This document shows positions 1-20,095 of a stretch of DNA of 64,000 nt, one piece after another. Both the position numbers and the translations under genes were made by a program. The stretch lies in NCBI RefSeq assembly GCF_901709675.1, contig NC_051087.1:1072001-1136000 (forward strand), in the 5' to 3' direction. Each line of letters opens with the position of its first letter. The stretch's first letter is position 1. The stretch is from Syngnathus acus (Eukaryota > Chordata > Actinopteri > Syngnathiformes > Syngnathidae). The notes beneath the pieces were generated by a model. That model had not been told where the DNA came from. It saw only the letters and a program-made list of their open reading frames with translations, and made no database searches.

Positions 1-1416
1 AATGCGGTTGTTTTCTACAACGCCCCCCCAAAAATAATATTTTTTTTGTCCAAGTCACACAAACGAAAAAAATAACAGGGAGCGAAATCAGTCATAGAAG
101 ACGTTTAATTGGAGAAAGAAATCCTTGAAATCACTCAGTTTTCAAATTCAATTAAAGTCATCAACTACAACATCTACAAGTTGTCAGAAAAAGGTTAAAA
201 TCATGCCTCTTAGCCTTTGTCGTACACAAAAAAATCAGCTTGCATTTTCTTTTTCAGCTTTCTTTTTTTAAGGATGACAAGTTTATAAAACCGCCACTGC
301 TCGTCAGAGGATTTCCTCTAGAAAAGATCCCAGAAGAAGAAAAAAAGAACAGAAAAAGCATCACACAGTACGTCACAAAGCGCCGACATGTTACAGTACT
401 GTACACGGGTCCTTGAATGCATCACAACCACTTCTGCCGCTGAGGAGAAATCCAACAAAAACAAAAAATAAATTTCAAAAACACTTAAGTGGACTGAGCA
501 GTGCGCTGCCTGCGTCTTGTTGGCAGCTGGCAAAATGAGGTAAATATGTCCAGAGAGAGAGAACACAAACAACATTGACAAAAAGAAAAAAAAAAAAGCA
601 CCAGAGGTTTGGCGTTCAAAGTGGACATTTTAGCTTATTCCACGAGTGCTCGTGCTCACTCCTCATCTTTGCCGCATTTCAGGGACATTTCATGTCAAAT
701 CTTTTGAATGAGGTCTACGAAAACAATTTGGATTCAAGTTTGGCGAGGAGCTGCGCCGAAGGGGGGGAACCCAAAAAATTAAAACTAAAAAGAGGCCAAA
801 TACTTGAGGGGGGACAACGACATCTCGCTCTAAGAAACAGGATGTGCAAATTTAAGTGTGCATAGAGATCAAATTGCAATAAATATTTACGTGATAACGT
901 CACATTATCACCTTTTTTTTTTTTGACTTAGTCAAAAACTCTTTGAGGGGTGGTTGTACAATTTCATGATTCAGTTTTAGTTTGACTAAAAAAAAATGGT
1001 TAAAATTATTTTGTGCCGTGAGAAGAGCAACCAACATTGAGAAGCCCCGAAACACAACCAAACATTCATTTTTTTTTTTTTTATAATATATGTATATATA
1101 TTTATAAAATCCTGATAGAAATCAATGATTTGTCAAAGTTTTCCCACCAACTTTCACTTCCTCTCAATGGCTCTTTTACGTTAAAAGCAGTTTTTTTTTT
1201 TTTTTTAGACTTCTGCATCACAGGAGCAACAAAGAACAAAGTGAGTGCGCTTTTAAAGTGAGCGCTTCCACCGCCATTTTTTTTTTTTTTTTTTTTTTAC
1301 ACCGAAGTATGAAACATTTCAAATGTAAACGGATCCATCTTTTAAGCTTTAACGGTTGTAGCTTCAAATATGACACAAAAAAGCCTGTCTTTGGACCACC
1401 GAGGTAATTGTAGCTA

Positions 1417-1447
<31 letters not shown>

Positions 1448-2902
1448 AATATACGCTTGAAATGTTTCTCAAACATTTCCTAATTTGGAGTCCATCCTAT
1501 TTCGAGGTATTTGATTGCGGGGGGCAGCCGGTAGACGCCCGAAGGAACTGTGACCTAAAGTGTCTTAATGGATGAAGGTGAATTTCATTTCCACTCCACC
1601 CTGGGTTTCATTCACAATCAATTCATTCGAGTCTCAACAAAATTCGCTATGCCAAGCTCAAGAGCACCCCTAAAAACAAATCTAAACAACCAAATATTTG
1701 GTGGGTCTACTCTTGATGGAAAATGTGTATCAAATTTCATGCCGTTATGGGGGGAAACTGGTTACGGGGTCTAATAAGGAGGGGAAAAAAGTCCACCAAA
1801 TCTCACATTGCCAAGTCAAACTGGACTGAACTTTCAAAAATCCAAAACAGAACCAAATATATGTTTGCATATAGCTCGCCTCGAACTTTGCTGGCACAGA
1901 ATTGGCAATATTTTTCAATTCAGTGCCGTTCAATTCGTCTTGGTAGCAAACGCATTGGTGGAGTCTTCTTAGTAACGAGTAACGTGAGTCACGCTAACAT
2001 TAGCTAGCAAGCTTGGCTACATATTAGCAAGGCTAAAATGGGGCACAGCTACTATTTTGGCCTTTGAGGAGCTCTCACTTGAGGTTCCGAGTCACTCCAG
2101 CATGCCGTGGATCCACTGTCAAGTTTTCAGAGCAAATGAAGTGCTTGTGAATGAAACCTTTCCAACCTCCTCAGGAGCTTTCTCAAAGGCCCCCACCACC
2201 CCAAGACCACCACCCGATAAGCAACAAGCCACCCAACCCCCACCCTCAATGCACCCATCCAAGCCGCCTACGAGGACTGGCCCGGCCGGGACTTGGTCCG
2301 GACAGCGCTCCTGCAGAGGCTTTTGTTTTGTTTTTTTGCGGAAGCGTTCAAGTGTAGGTTAATACTGTGAGGTTGTTAGCCGTGAAGGCTCAGAGTGAGG
2401 ATGAGGAACTACGGTCCTGATGAGTTGTGCGTTGGGTTCCAAAAGAGCCTCTGCAGGAGCCCCGTTGGAAGTTTCCGGACTATTCGGCGGAGGTGGGACT
2501 AAGTCAGAAATGTGCCAATTGTACAATGGGTGAGTCAGTCCCAAGTTACCGTGGTCAGAGTCAAGCGAGTCGAGTCCACGTTGAATTCGAGTCAAGTCGA
2601 AAAATCTTGCACAAAGAGTAACTGTAGTAACATCTGCAAACCCCCCCCCCCCCCCCCCCCCCCCCTCCAAAAAAAAATTTTTGGGTCACAAGCAATGGCA
2701 AAAAAAATTAATTGGTGGTGTGCATTGATGTTTTTCTAATATAAAAAAAAAAGTTGGGAATCATTTAGCCAACAAAAGTCAAGAGTCAAGTCAAATTTAT
2801 AGCCACGCAAGTTCCGAGTGTCAAAAGCGCCGACTAGAGTCAAGTCACGTGAGCGGTGCCCCCCACCTCCGTCCCGGCGCCACGCCCCCCTCGCCGGCGG
2901 CT
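1..2902. other. Downstream flank of zbtb45, no gene recognised
   Basis: No exon of a recognisable protein is seen on either strand. The stretch is AT-rich and full of homopolymers: long T runs near 1069, 1191 and 1278, a TG microsatellite near 1424-1447 and a C run at 2641-2665. From about 2520 to 2840 the plus strand carries scattered GAGTCAAGTC-type words. Since zbtb45 ends at 2903 on the minus strand, part of this must be its 3' untranslated region, but no clear minus-strand AATAAA was found close to the stop, so the transcript end is not placed. Confidence 0.5.
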
Positions 2903-5900
2903 CTAGTTGGACACGGCGCCGTGGCCCGGCATGTTGGCCATGCCGCCCACCATGCCGGCCGCCCCGGCCATACCTGAGGGCACCCCCATGGCGGGAGGGC
3001 TACGCTTGGCGGACGAGGTCATGTCGGCGGCGCGTCCGGGCGCGGCGTGCTGCAGGGCGTGGCGCTCCAGCAGGGTGCGGTGGGTGAAGGCCCGCTGGCA
3101 CACGTTGCACTGGAAGGTGCGCTCGGCGCGGTGCGTGCGCATGTGCACGTTGAGCGAGCTCTTCTGCGTGAAGCGCTTGCCGCACATGGTGCACTGGAAG
3201 GCCCGCACGCCCGTGTGCACCACCATGTGCTTGAGGAGGTAGTCGCGCAGGGAGAAGGAGCGCCAGCAGATGGAGCACTGGTGAGGTTTTTGACCTGCGG
3301 GCGGATACGTGGAATTACTTTTAGCGTCACGTCGTCACGCCACGTGAACTTACCGGAGTGGATGAACATGTGCTTGCTGTAATTCTTCCTGGAACGTAAC
3401 GATTTGCCACAGTGCGTGCAGTCAAAGGAGGTCTCGGATCCTTGGGAGGAAGGCGAGGGGCCCGAAGAGCAGGCGGCGGGCACGGCGGTGGCCGTGTTGG
3501 TGGCGGGGGGCGGCGCCGGTGTCATGGGGGCCGGCGGCGCCTGTTGGTTGGGCTCCGCCCCCGCCATGGTGTCCATCCCACCCATGTAGAACGGCTGCGG
3601 CTGCGACTGGCTGACCGGGTACTGGAAAAGAAGCTGCGTGCCCAGCGAGCGAGCGTCTGGTGAGATTGAGGCTCGTTCACATAATATCGCTGTTCAATCC
3701 ATTTATTGACTCTTTTCCTTCATTAAAAATCACAAGGGCACGTTTGTCCTCGATAAAGAAGCAGCGCAATGTCCAACCAACAGTAGCAACATTTTTTTAC
3801 ATTTAAGTACATTTTTGTAATCGTGTCATTTCTGCATGTTCTAAATTGGCAGACTAAAAGTCTGATAACTGATTCATTTTATTCATTGAAAATGAATGTT
3901 TTTTTAACTTTAATTCATTTTATTTGGCAGACTAAAATTCTTATCACCGATTAATTGGCCAATTGATAAAAAAAAAAGCCTAATCATGGCAGGCTCAAAC
4001 GGATTAATGGCATGACTTGAGATGAGCGCGTTTCGAGGCGCGAGCGTGTCCGATCGTGTTTCAAACGCGACACATTCCCAGTCCAAAACCTCCGAGGGTG
4101 ACAAAACACGCACATACCTGGTTATTGATGGACTGCGAGGTCGGGGGCGGAGTCAGAGGCTTGCTGACCCGTCCTCTGGGATTAAACCCCATGGCTTGAG
4201 GAGGCTCGCTCTGCGTCCAGAAGCTCTCGGTGAAGACGCCCTGCTCATCGTAGAAGTCCTAGAATGCAAAAAAGGCAATCGGCATAAACCGTGCGGCTCC
4301 TTTTCGCCCATCCCGGATGGGAAACGGGCGTGAGAACGCTCACCTCCATGAGTGCAGCGCTCCTTGTCTGTGCGGCGCTGTCACACGCTCAAGGCTTTTA
4401 CTTTTCACTGCGCATCACTCTGGAATGTTTTTTTGTTTTTTGTTTTTTTAAACGAAGGTTATGAACGCCACATAAAGTCGAATGCATAGGTCGGAAAGAA
4501 CACAGCCGTCAGACTGGTCGGGCCGCATCGTCGGCTGTCTTTCTGTGCACTTTTTAGGATCCCAAGCCGCCGGCAATTAACTTGTCAGTCGTGGCGGTTC
4601 CCCCGCCATCGCAACGAGTCAAAGAGTCACGCACGCCGCAGTAATTCATGAAAGCGTCACGCTCGTTTTAAAGGAGAGGCACGCTATCGTCTCGATGAGG
4701 TGCTTGTGGAGTTTTTCACCCTGGCTGGGATGGAATGGAGAAAAAAAAAGTGCACTGGCGCCCAATTTTAGGAAGAAAAGCACCTCAGAGATGTGGCAAC
4801 TGATTAGAAAGTAAAGTCCAGACTAGATTAGGCTTGGAGATGATGTCGATGCTTCATACGTGACACGCTTAGCCTCGACAGAGAACATAGCAAAGCTTGC
4901 GACGCTGGGGGGGGAGGGGTGTTTGACTAACCCTAACCCTCCTGGTCACACAGGTTCTTCCGATGTAGTGTCAAACATTCGCCTCCCGACGGCTCACCGA
5001 GAGGGGGGGGGTGGGGCCATTTGCTGCAAACGACTACCAGCGCTAATGACGGCGTTTGCTGCAGCAGCCCGTGACATCACATCTTCTCACGTGGATCACG
5101 CAACACATGCGTGTAATGACTGTTGAAAGATTAGCGAGTTGGTTCAGTCCCACTCCACGCGCGCACCGCGTCTAAAACTTTTCTGTAAAAGGGGCACCAA
5201 GGTAGCTGGTCGTTAGCGCCACCTTTTGGTCAATGTCAGTTTAGTCATATGTACTAAAATCATCTTAAAACATCTGATGGCACAAATCATGCAAATTAAT
5301 TAATTAACAATTGGGTGGGAGGATTAAGGAATAGCATAGGGAAATAGTTGGAATCATTTTTCGATGAAAGGTTTGATGAAATAAATGTATTAGCTTTTTG
5401 ACGCAGTGCATAGCAGCCACTGTTCATATAAGGGAAGTCTATTTAGATTTCGCGGGGAGAGGAGGGGAGGGGATGGGGGTGCTGTAGCATGGTGTGACTC
5501 ATTGTCTGTTCCATAATGTTTGCACAAGCTGTGTTCTCCTCATGCATTCTGTTGCATGAACACGCCTCACATTCCAAATGAACCCCGCCGCTAAGCCACC
5601 GGCATCCATCTGACGCTTTCCCCCGCTGTTCCAACTCACCTGTCCGAAGCCCGCCATGGCTCCCTGGGGTCCTCCCTGCTCTCCGTCCCGCCGGCCGTCC
5701 TCCAGGGCGAAGGCCGTCCCGGCGGCGGCCTGCGCGCCCTCGTCTTTCACCACCACGCCCTCGCCTCCCAGCACCTGGAACGGAGCACGTCGATGACATC
5801 GGGGGAGAGGGGTTCTGTTAATGTCTGTTAAGGACCTACGGTGAGCAAGCAGACGTCCATGGCTTTCGGTGGAGGAGGCGCACTGGTGCACCAACATGTC

Positions 5901-8012
5901 AGTCATGTGCGCCAATGCAGTACGAGAGGAGGCAAAAGCAAAGGAAAGCCAAGCGATGCAGCTCTGCATGCCTGAAAGCTGTAACCATGGCAACCCTTCC
6001 CCATAACCCCCCCCTTACCATCCCTACACCCACACCCGAGGTAGCAACAGTACTCACGCTCTCTACTTAGGGACAGATAGTTGTGTGTTAATAAAAAAAT
6101 GAGACATGTCGCCGCGCCTATTAAGTGCAAAATTAAATCCTCCAAATTGTTTTGAGGATTTGACGCGACTGCTGTTTGAATAAGGTGAAAAGGAGTGGCA
6201 TGTCATAATGTAAAGATTACTTGCAAGTTTGGATTGATGTTTTTCAACCGGAGCTAGCCTAATGCTAACATGTGATGCAAAACCGTCGAAGGGCTGAGGA
6301 AAGGAGCATTGATGTCGTGATGGTCGTCTTCAAAGACGGTGCAGCAACACATGCGGAGACAAAAACATTTGTACACCGATATTCTTGATGTGCTGCGTCT
6401 TATTTACATGACATATTACGCTTGTGTTATACTGCCCCCGGTGGCCAAAGTGGCCATAGGAGGGGCAGTCTGCCAAAGGGCGAGGAAATCATGTGATGCT
6501 CAACGTTGTGCGTGTTAAAAATCCTTAAAAAGAATTTGACTAGCACAAATTTCTACTTTGCAAATGTTCACTTTTTAAATTCAGCAGCAGTGAGGCAGAC
6601 TGACCTGTAGTCTGAGCGGCTGCCTCTGCTTGCGGCTGTGTCCGGCCCCCCTGTCCCGGTCTCCGTCTCTGCCGCGCTCCCTGCCGTCCAAGTCTTCCTC
6701 CTCGCTGAAGTGCTCCATGCCCACCAGGTCGTCGGAGAGGTCGGTGGCGTTGCCGCGGAGACCGTCCCTCCCGACGCTGTCCACGCCGGAGCTGCAGCTC
6801 GCCGACAGGCTGCCGGCTTGGGCGGCGCCCCCGTTGTCGGCCGTCTGCGCCAGCAGGTCGCGTAGCTTGTAGCGAACGTCCTGCGTGCAGCTGGGGCTCT
6901 GCTTCATGAGGCCGCCGCCCAAAGCCTCGCCGCCGCCTCCGCACAGGGACACCGCCGCGCCCATGTCGCCCAGCGTCATCAGATTGTTGGCCTGCTCCAT
7001 GGGGCCGCAGGGTTCCTACATATGCGGAGGAGAATATCAAAAATCCATACATCGTGTTGAAAAAGTAAATAAGCCATTAGGATAATGCATGGATGAACAA
7101 ATAGGTTGAAAATTCAAGATTTTTTCTGCTTGAGGAAAAAAAAAAAAAAGAGTAAATAAATAAAAAAATCTGTGGAATTGCGCTTATGGAGAAAAACCTT
7201 TTTGCAATTTTGGAATGAGCATGCCAATTTGAGTTTTAAGCTGCATCCGATTCAAACGCAAAAACTTCTTTTTTGGAGATTGTTTTCCAGTGTAATATTT
7301 GAATATACAACCGTTTACATCCTCCATCCATTTTCCAAGGTTGGAAATTTGAAATCATCAAGTTCCATACTTTCCATACTTGCGACGGAACCCTGGGGCC
7401 GGCGGGCCCGCTCTCTCCGCCCATATTACTGGCGCTACACTCCACCATAAAGTTGGGGAAGTTGGAGTATCCTCCGCTGCCGCCGCCTGAGCAGCTCCCG
7501 CCACTCTCCCTCCCTTTCCCCCCGCCACCGCGCTCCTCTTGCTTGGGGAGGACGCCGCCCAGCATCCCCCCGCCGGCTGCCGCCGCAGCAGCAGCGGCTG
7601 CCGCGGCCGCCGCAGCGGCGGCACTCGCCGCCTTCCTCTGCGAGATGATCTGCGTGCACTCGTCGATAACCGTCTTGATCTGCAGGATGCTGGCGGCGGT
7701 GAGGATGCAGAGCGCCTGTGACTGGAGCACCACCAGCGAGCCGCTGTACATAAAGTCCACCAGCTGCTTGACCGTTTCGGCGGGAACCAGGGGTGGCACG
7801 GAAATCTCCGAGTGGCCCAGGAGCAGCTTGTCCTGGAAGAAGGGGCTGCCGGCCGCCAGGACGCAGGCGTGGGCCCGCAACGAGGCGTCGTGGATGCGCA
7901 CCGTCACGTCGCAGAAGAGGCCCTCGCGCCGTTGGGTGCGCAGGGCCTCCAGCACCGACTGGCTGGAGTTGTGCAGGTGGATGTAGTGGACCGTCTCGGT
8001 GCCGGGCGCCAT
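2903..8012 (-). CDS. zbtb45: ZBTB45-like BTB/POZ and C2H2 zinc-finger transcription factor
   Basis: Nuclear DNA-binding protein, probably a transcriptional repressor, in the ZBTB20/ZBTB45 group. Six coding exons: 7380-8012, 6605-7015, 5640-5774, 4118-4258, 3354-3621 and 2903-3294, giving 659 aa in one frame. The start at 8012 was chosen because it lies in a strong Kozak context (GCCCGCCATGG) and the protein then begins [15 protein letters not shown], as in the family; an in-frame extension further up has no good start. The BTB domain is at about residues 10-125 ([32 protein letters not shown]). A run of about 16 alanines and Gly-rich sequence follow. Four C2H2 fingers lie at the C terminus ([32 protein letters not shown]). 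The phrase [19 protein letters not shown] is closer to ZBTB45 than to ZBTB20. The family call is firm; the paralogue is probable. Confidence 0.88.
7563..7635 (-). repeat. Polyalanine-coding tract in zbtb45
   Basis: About 16 consecutive alanine codons, preceded by AAS and followed by Gly-Gly-Gly, lie just after the BTB domain. They use mixed GCN codons (GCC, GCG, GCA, GCT), so this is not a pure trinucleotide expansion. It is probably a flexible or repressive linker. Confidence 0.8.
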
Positions 8013-10558
8013 GGCGGGCGGCGGCGAGTCGCTGGCGACCGAGTGGGGGTGGGGGAGGGGAGGGAGGTGCCTGGGGTTCTGCGTCAGCTTGCGGGAGGAG
8101 GAGGACGGGGAGGGAAACGGGTACAGCGCATGGGCCACGGTGGGTCCGGGTCCCGACTCAAAGAGACATGGGGGCGGGTGCTGCTGAGCCAGGCGAGCTG
8201 CTGCCGTCCTCTGGAGCGAGGTCCGTGGTCAGAACTTTGGATTTTCACTCTTTCTGTTTAGGGGAAAAGACAAAATCACTTTTGCATTTTTGTAAACAGG
8301 ACATTAAGGAGTACGCTCATGCCCCTGCAGTAGGACTCAAAACATGGGTCACTACAGAAAAGGACACGGGCGGAAAAAAAAAAAAAGGGGGGGGGGGCAT
8401 CTCCATTGTTGTGGCAGAATTTTACATTTTAATTACAGTCAAGTCACAAACTGATTTCTTGTTGCAAGGAAGTTTTGAACATGTTCCACCAAGAAAAGTT
8501 TGTACAATATGTCCTAGTTAAAAGAGGCGGCTGCAGTTTGACTGGGAGTGACGTCATGGAGCAGGTAGTCTGAAGTCAATACCCGAGTGACGTAGCCAAG
8601 GATAGCTCGGCGCTAGCTGGTGACGTTAGCCGCGCTGAAATGCACTTAAAAAAAATAAAAGATTTCCAATCGACTCGACAAATAAATCTCGGTAAATGTA
8701 CGCGGGTGTCAGATAAAGTTCCTAATTTAAGCGGCTATCCTAGCTCGTTTGGCACCCCCCGCCCTTTCCACGTTCTTTCACCTAGCTACATGCTAAGCGC
8801 CTAGCTAACCACGTTAGCATGTAGAGCTAATGAGCTACTGCCTATTTTTCTGCACGGCGTAGCAACGTCACCGCCAAATACAAATGCGGAAAGCGTGCAC
8901 GCACGATGTTACAATCCAATTGCGTACCTGAGACGTGCGCTGACACTTGGGAACTCTTGTGTCTTTATTTTCGTTTTGTTGCTTCGGCGGGGTGGATGCA
9001 GCAAGAAAGCCCGCAGTTGAGAGCTGCCCGCCTGATGGTGGTGGTGGTGAGGGCTGGAAACAAACACATGCACGCCCACACACTCAGCACAGCAGGGACG
9101 TGATGTTAAAACCACAGCAAGAAAAAAATCGAAGGGGGAGGAAAAAAAGCCAGCAGAGCGCTCAAAGAAACACGCGCATGCTCACAAGACGGCTGGAAGT
9201 AGAAGCGCGCTACCTTGATGAGTGCGCATCGCGTTCACGAACACCTGCAAACGCACACCCACGCAATTTCACGCGGAAATTTTGAGACGATTGCTTGTTT
9301 GTCTGCATTTCCAATGCACAATTTGTTGAAATGTTCAAAATAGCAAAAGGATGAAAATATGTCATTTGGTTTCTTACATCTGACAGGTGCTTCGAAAGTC
9401 CGTGAACGCATCAGCCAAGAATGACAAAGAAACACATCTGGATCAGCAGTCTATCTAGTCCATTTGATTTTGGCTGGACTTGAGGCTTTAAGAATGAGAC
9501 AGCAGACTTTGTTCCACAACAAAATAGAATTTAATCATGAACTGACTTGTCACCGTGTGAAACGAAACGATCACGTCTCGTTCTTCCCCTTTTTTGTCTG
9601 CGTGTAAGGCATGCAGTCGCCACACACTTTTTACACATTGAAAGCGAACAGCTCCGACACACGCACGCACACACACGCGCGCACACACACTTGACACAAT
9701 ATACACAATAAAGCGCTCGCAGCAACAGCAGCAGTAGTAATACTCCACCTCTCCCAGTCAGATGCAGGATTCATCACAACAACAAAGCATAGAAGTTCAC
9801 AAATGAGTTCTAAACTATGAATAATATTTGCCGCCTGCTACTTGGACACGTGACCGACACGGACAGAACGCACACCAGCGGTCACGAGCAGAGATTGGAT
9901 CAAGTCGCTCATGTGCAAGTCTTAACCGACAAGTCCCGTGTCATTTTTAGGTTCCGTTTTGTTTTTCCGACTCGCCGGTACGGTGGTGGCGGCTTAAGTC
10001 AACGGGAGTCCCAAGTCGCCACGACTTGATTGCACAATCTTTGCCCGGTAACTTTGCACTATGGGAAGGAATGAAGCAGCCGTGACTCGGCAGCGAGCCC
10101 TTGTCGCCCGGCGTTTCGGAAAGATACATTGGGGAAACGCCTCGGGTTCCTGTCTGAGTGTGTGGGTGGGTGTGTGTGTGTGTATCGATATAAAAAGTGC
10201 AAGCATTTTCTTGTCTCTGTGGTTTAAAATCCTAGCAGATCCCCAAATGGCCCCAGCTGTATAAATAGTCATACATTTGCCTCCATATAAAAATAAAATT
10301 AGCGATACACAAATATGACACACCGAACGGAGTTTAGACGATGACGAGCTACCGAGGAGAACGGACAAAACACGAGAAAGCTGCTGATGCGGGACAATAA
10401 ATACGCAGAGCTGGAGGTGCTTGCTGTGCGCTGCCCTGCTGTGCGGGCAGGAGGGAGGGAGGGAGGGCGAGGGGGAGTCACGGCTGTCGGGGGGGGGGGA
10501 GTGAAAGGTGCCCACGGAGCAGCGGCTAGTTTCTTTTCGAACTATCCAGGAAGGGGCT
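8013..10558. other. Spacer between hk1 3' end and zbtb45 5' end
   Basis: No coding exon was recognised. The upper part (about 9500-10558) is probably hk1 3' untranslated sequence; a minus-strand ATTAAA at about 9530 is a possible poly(A) signal. The lower part (8013 to about 8950) should hold the zbtb45 leader and promoter; its first splice site was not placed. Low-complexity pieces include an A/G run near 8375-8398, CA repeats near 9658-9690 and a TG repeat near 10160-10182. Confidence 0.45.
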
Positions 10559-17281
<6,723 letters not shown>

Positions 17282-17520
17282 CCTGCCTGCCTGCCGGGGT
17301 TCTCGAGAAGAAGCTGCTCGGCCGCCTGCTTGCTTGTGCGCCCTCCTGTCTTCGTGTCCCGTCTTTTCCTTCCCACTGGTGGGCGAGGCTGACAGGCAAA
17401 AGGGAAAAGTGAACAGCAGCGGTCGTGTCTCCGAGTCTGCGACTAAAACACGAAGGGGAGGGTGGGGTTCCACTGTGCCCCCCCCCCTCCTTCCTGTGTA
17501 GCGGCTCGCCTGTGGAATGG

Positions 17521-17562
17521 CGCTCCTGCCCCCATCCGCCGTCCTGATTGGCTGAGTGAGCA
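17521..17562 (-). promoter_or_regulatory. Proximal CCAAT/GC module upstream of hk1
   Basis: On the minus strand this reads as an inverted-CCAAT context (AGCCAATCAGGACGG) followed by ATGGGGGCAGGAGCG. It lies about 240 bp upstream of the hk1 ATG, a plausible core promoter position, and is matched by a diverged copy at 17848-17886. Confidence 0.5.
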
Positions 17563-17847
17563 AGAAGGACATGCTGGCAACCAGAAAGGAAGAGACTGGA
17601 AAAATACAGATAGGATTTTTTTCCCATGAAAAAGTAGTTAAGAGATTTTTTTTTCATTGAGAATTATTGATTTTTTTTCTAAACTTTTTAAACTGTTGGA
17701 CAAAAAATATTTGACATGACTGGTAAAGGTTGGCTGCTTGGAAAATAAATATTTTCAAACTTTTCCTTCAGAAAAAAATCTCTATTTTATTTATTTTGAG
17801 GGGGGGGAAATGCCCCAAGCAGCAGCAGCAGCTTAGCTGTGTAATGA

Positions 17848-17886
17848 CGCCCTGCCCCCATGCCGCATCCTGATTGGCCGAGCAGT
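17848..17886 (-). promoter_or_regulatory. Distal copy of the hk1 upstream CCAAT/GC module
   Basis: The minus strand reads CGGCCAATCAGGATGCGGC then ATGGGGGCAGGGCGTCAT, matching the proximal module closely over about 30 bp and lying about 330 bp further upstream. It may be a second promoter or an old local duplication. Confidence 0.45.
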
Positions 17887-19984
17887 AAAGACGGATGGGG
17901 AAGCAGGAAGAGGAAGGAAACAATGAGGGCTTGAGGAGAGGTTCAAGCGGCCCCTCTACCATGAAGCAGAAAGCTGCATTTGAATGATAAGATGATACCC
18001 CCCACCCACACCCCTCCTTCATGGTAGGCACGTCCATCTCTCATGTTGCCACGGCAGCCAAGGGCCTACGTGCAGATAGGCAGGGCAACCATCATGTGAT
18101 GTCACATCACATTCCGAGCAGCCCTTATCTATCATAAAAAAAATCTCATATATCGTCTACTGCGCAATTTGAATTGGAGGAATGTAGAAATGTTATGGTG
18201 TGATCATTTGTCCATGAAATGGTTTGTTTTTCAAGAAATAAGAAATACTAGTACTTTAAAAATTTTAATTAAATGTATTTTTGTTTAGAAGAATATATTC
18301 CAAAGTTCTACAAATCTTTTAAATCAGATTTTTTTCCCCCCTCCCTACAAAGTTTGCTTTTTTTCGTATCTGTAAAAGGTCAAGCGAGTGGGACTCTTTA
18401 GCGATGAATGCAAACTTCTTCGGACAATGAACAAGGTGTCGGATTGATATGGTGAGCAAACACTCCACTCCTTCAAATAAAGAAATAAAAGAACCAACAC
18501 GCCCAGTTGGACTCCAACTTGCATCGTAAAACTTATTGAATGACTTTCGTGACTTGCAGGTCACTGCAAGCTTGTAGCTTTGCATCGTCGTCACGAACAC
18601 CCCCCCCCCCCCCCCCCCATTACATCATGACAGAGGCATTAACTCTAAGGGGATAAATGTAAAAAGAGAAAGTGGAATTATAGACCAGATTCTACCTTCA
18701 TAAAAGTGACAAACTATTTCATTTTAACAAAGATATCCTTCGTTACTTAATATCTAGATGAACTTTGGGGGTTGGTTTGAAATGTTGCGTATTGCCGCAC
18801 ATCTGTGCTAAAGAGGGAGGGTCAAAAGGTCGCCTGAGAATTGCAGTTGACATTTTTCCACAAGTCAAGACATACTCCATATGTTTAAAAAATACTACTA
18901 CTACCAACACACGCCCCCCCCCCTCCCTCCCTGCTAAAGGGGGGACAGCGAGCCTCCGAGGGCCCGTCGGCTGTCATGGCAGCTTGAGGGTGACCTTCCC
19001 CCCAAAGACCCTTTTCTACTCTTGTTTGTGAATAGAAGCAGCCTTTGTTGGTCCTACAATAGGGAAATTCCAGTTTGGCAGCAGGAGAATCGACACTATC
19101 AGCGTCCCAAAAGATCTACATCCTTGTTTCTAAAACATTTTGTAAATGCAGAAGTGAACAGCAGCATTATGTGTCGAAATTGCTTGACGCCGACTAAAAG
19201 AGCATATTTGAGCTTTTGCAACTCGGCATATTATCACGCTCCAGTTCTCGCCGATGACCCCTCCGTGCCGTGCCGTCCCGCGCGGAGGAGCAGCTCTCAA
19301 ACGTTCCACGTTCGACTTTCAAGTCATATTTTTACTACGACACGAGCTAATAATACAAAATAAGGAAAAAATGCTCACCTGTTGAAGAAACGTCATGGAG
19401 GTTGGCGGGGGGTGGGGGGGTAAAACTTGTGAGAATCGGTCGTCTTTGGCATTATTAGTATGTTTAACAATAACAAAAATGCCAAAGAATTTCTTTTTTT
19501 TAGCATTTGTAACATTGCTACTTTCTTCTGACGTCACAACAGTGTCGTTCACAAGTTGGCCGCCAGAGGAAAGCTCTGCTTCTTGCATCTCCATCTTTGG
19601 TATCTGCGTGCGTGCCACGTGCGCGGCGCGCCTCTCTTTGCTGCTTGCTAGAAACAAAAGCAAGAAAACTTTATTCCACCCTGCGTCAAAGCACAAAAAA
19701 CGAGACTTCTTGACACTTTTCTGTGGGACTTCTACTGATAGACATTATAGTCTAACTCCCAAGTTTCACATTTCATGCGCATGTTATTTTTAAAATTCTA
19801 ATATTTATAATATAAATATTCATAAAATATGTCTGCATAAGAAAATCAATTTTCTTCACATTAAGGGTGTTAAAATTTGCTAAAACACTTATCAGGAAAA
19901 AAATCAAAAGATTTGAAGTGTGATTAACTATGAGCTAACAATAAAAAACCGATTCATTATTAAATATTTTAATCACTTGACAAC

Positions 19985-20095
19985 TTACTATACATGGTCA
20001 TTTAAATAAAAGCCTGACTATACATGCTCTTTTTTTTATTTAAAGCCATTTTTTAAATAAAAAGCCTTGCTATACATGGTCATTTAAAAAATCAT
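19985..20095. repeat. Three near-copies of an AT-rich unit
   Basis: CTATACATGGTCATTTAAAT, a diverged middle copy with CTATACATGCTC, and CTATACATGGTCATTTAAAA lie about 40 bp apart, each near AATAAAAGCC-type sequence. It is a short tandem array with no coding sense. Confidence 0.6.

Noticed and set aside
3621-3656. Alternative acceptor at 3656 for the fifth zbtb45 exon
   Set aside because: It would put the zinc-finger frame out of phase with the previous exon; the acceptor at 3621 joins in phase.
4921-4945. Two telomere-like CCCTAA repeats
   Set aside because: Only two units in a zbtb45 intron; too short to be a meaningful interstitial telomere.
8013-8138. 42-codon N-terminal extension of zbtb45
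   Set aside because: Low-complexity Pro/Ser sequence with a poor start context; the family starts just before the BTB domain.
19395-19793. 132-codon open frame between hk1 and ccsap
   Set aside because: Composition is that of AT-rich noncoding DNA and it resembles no family I know.
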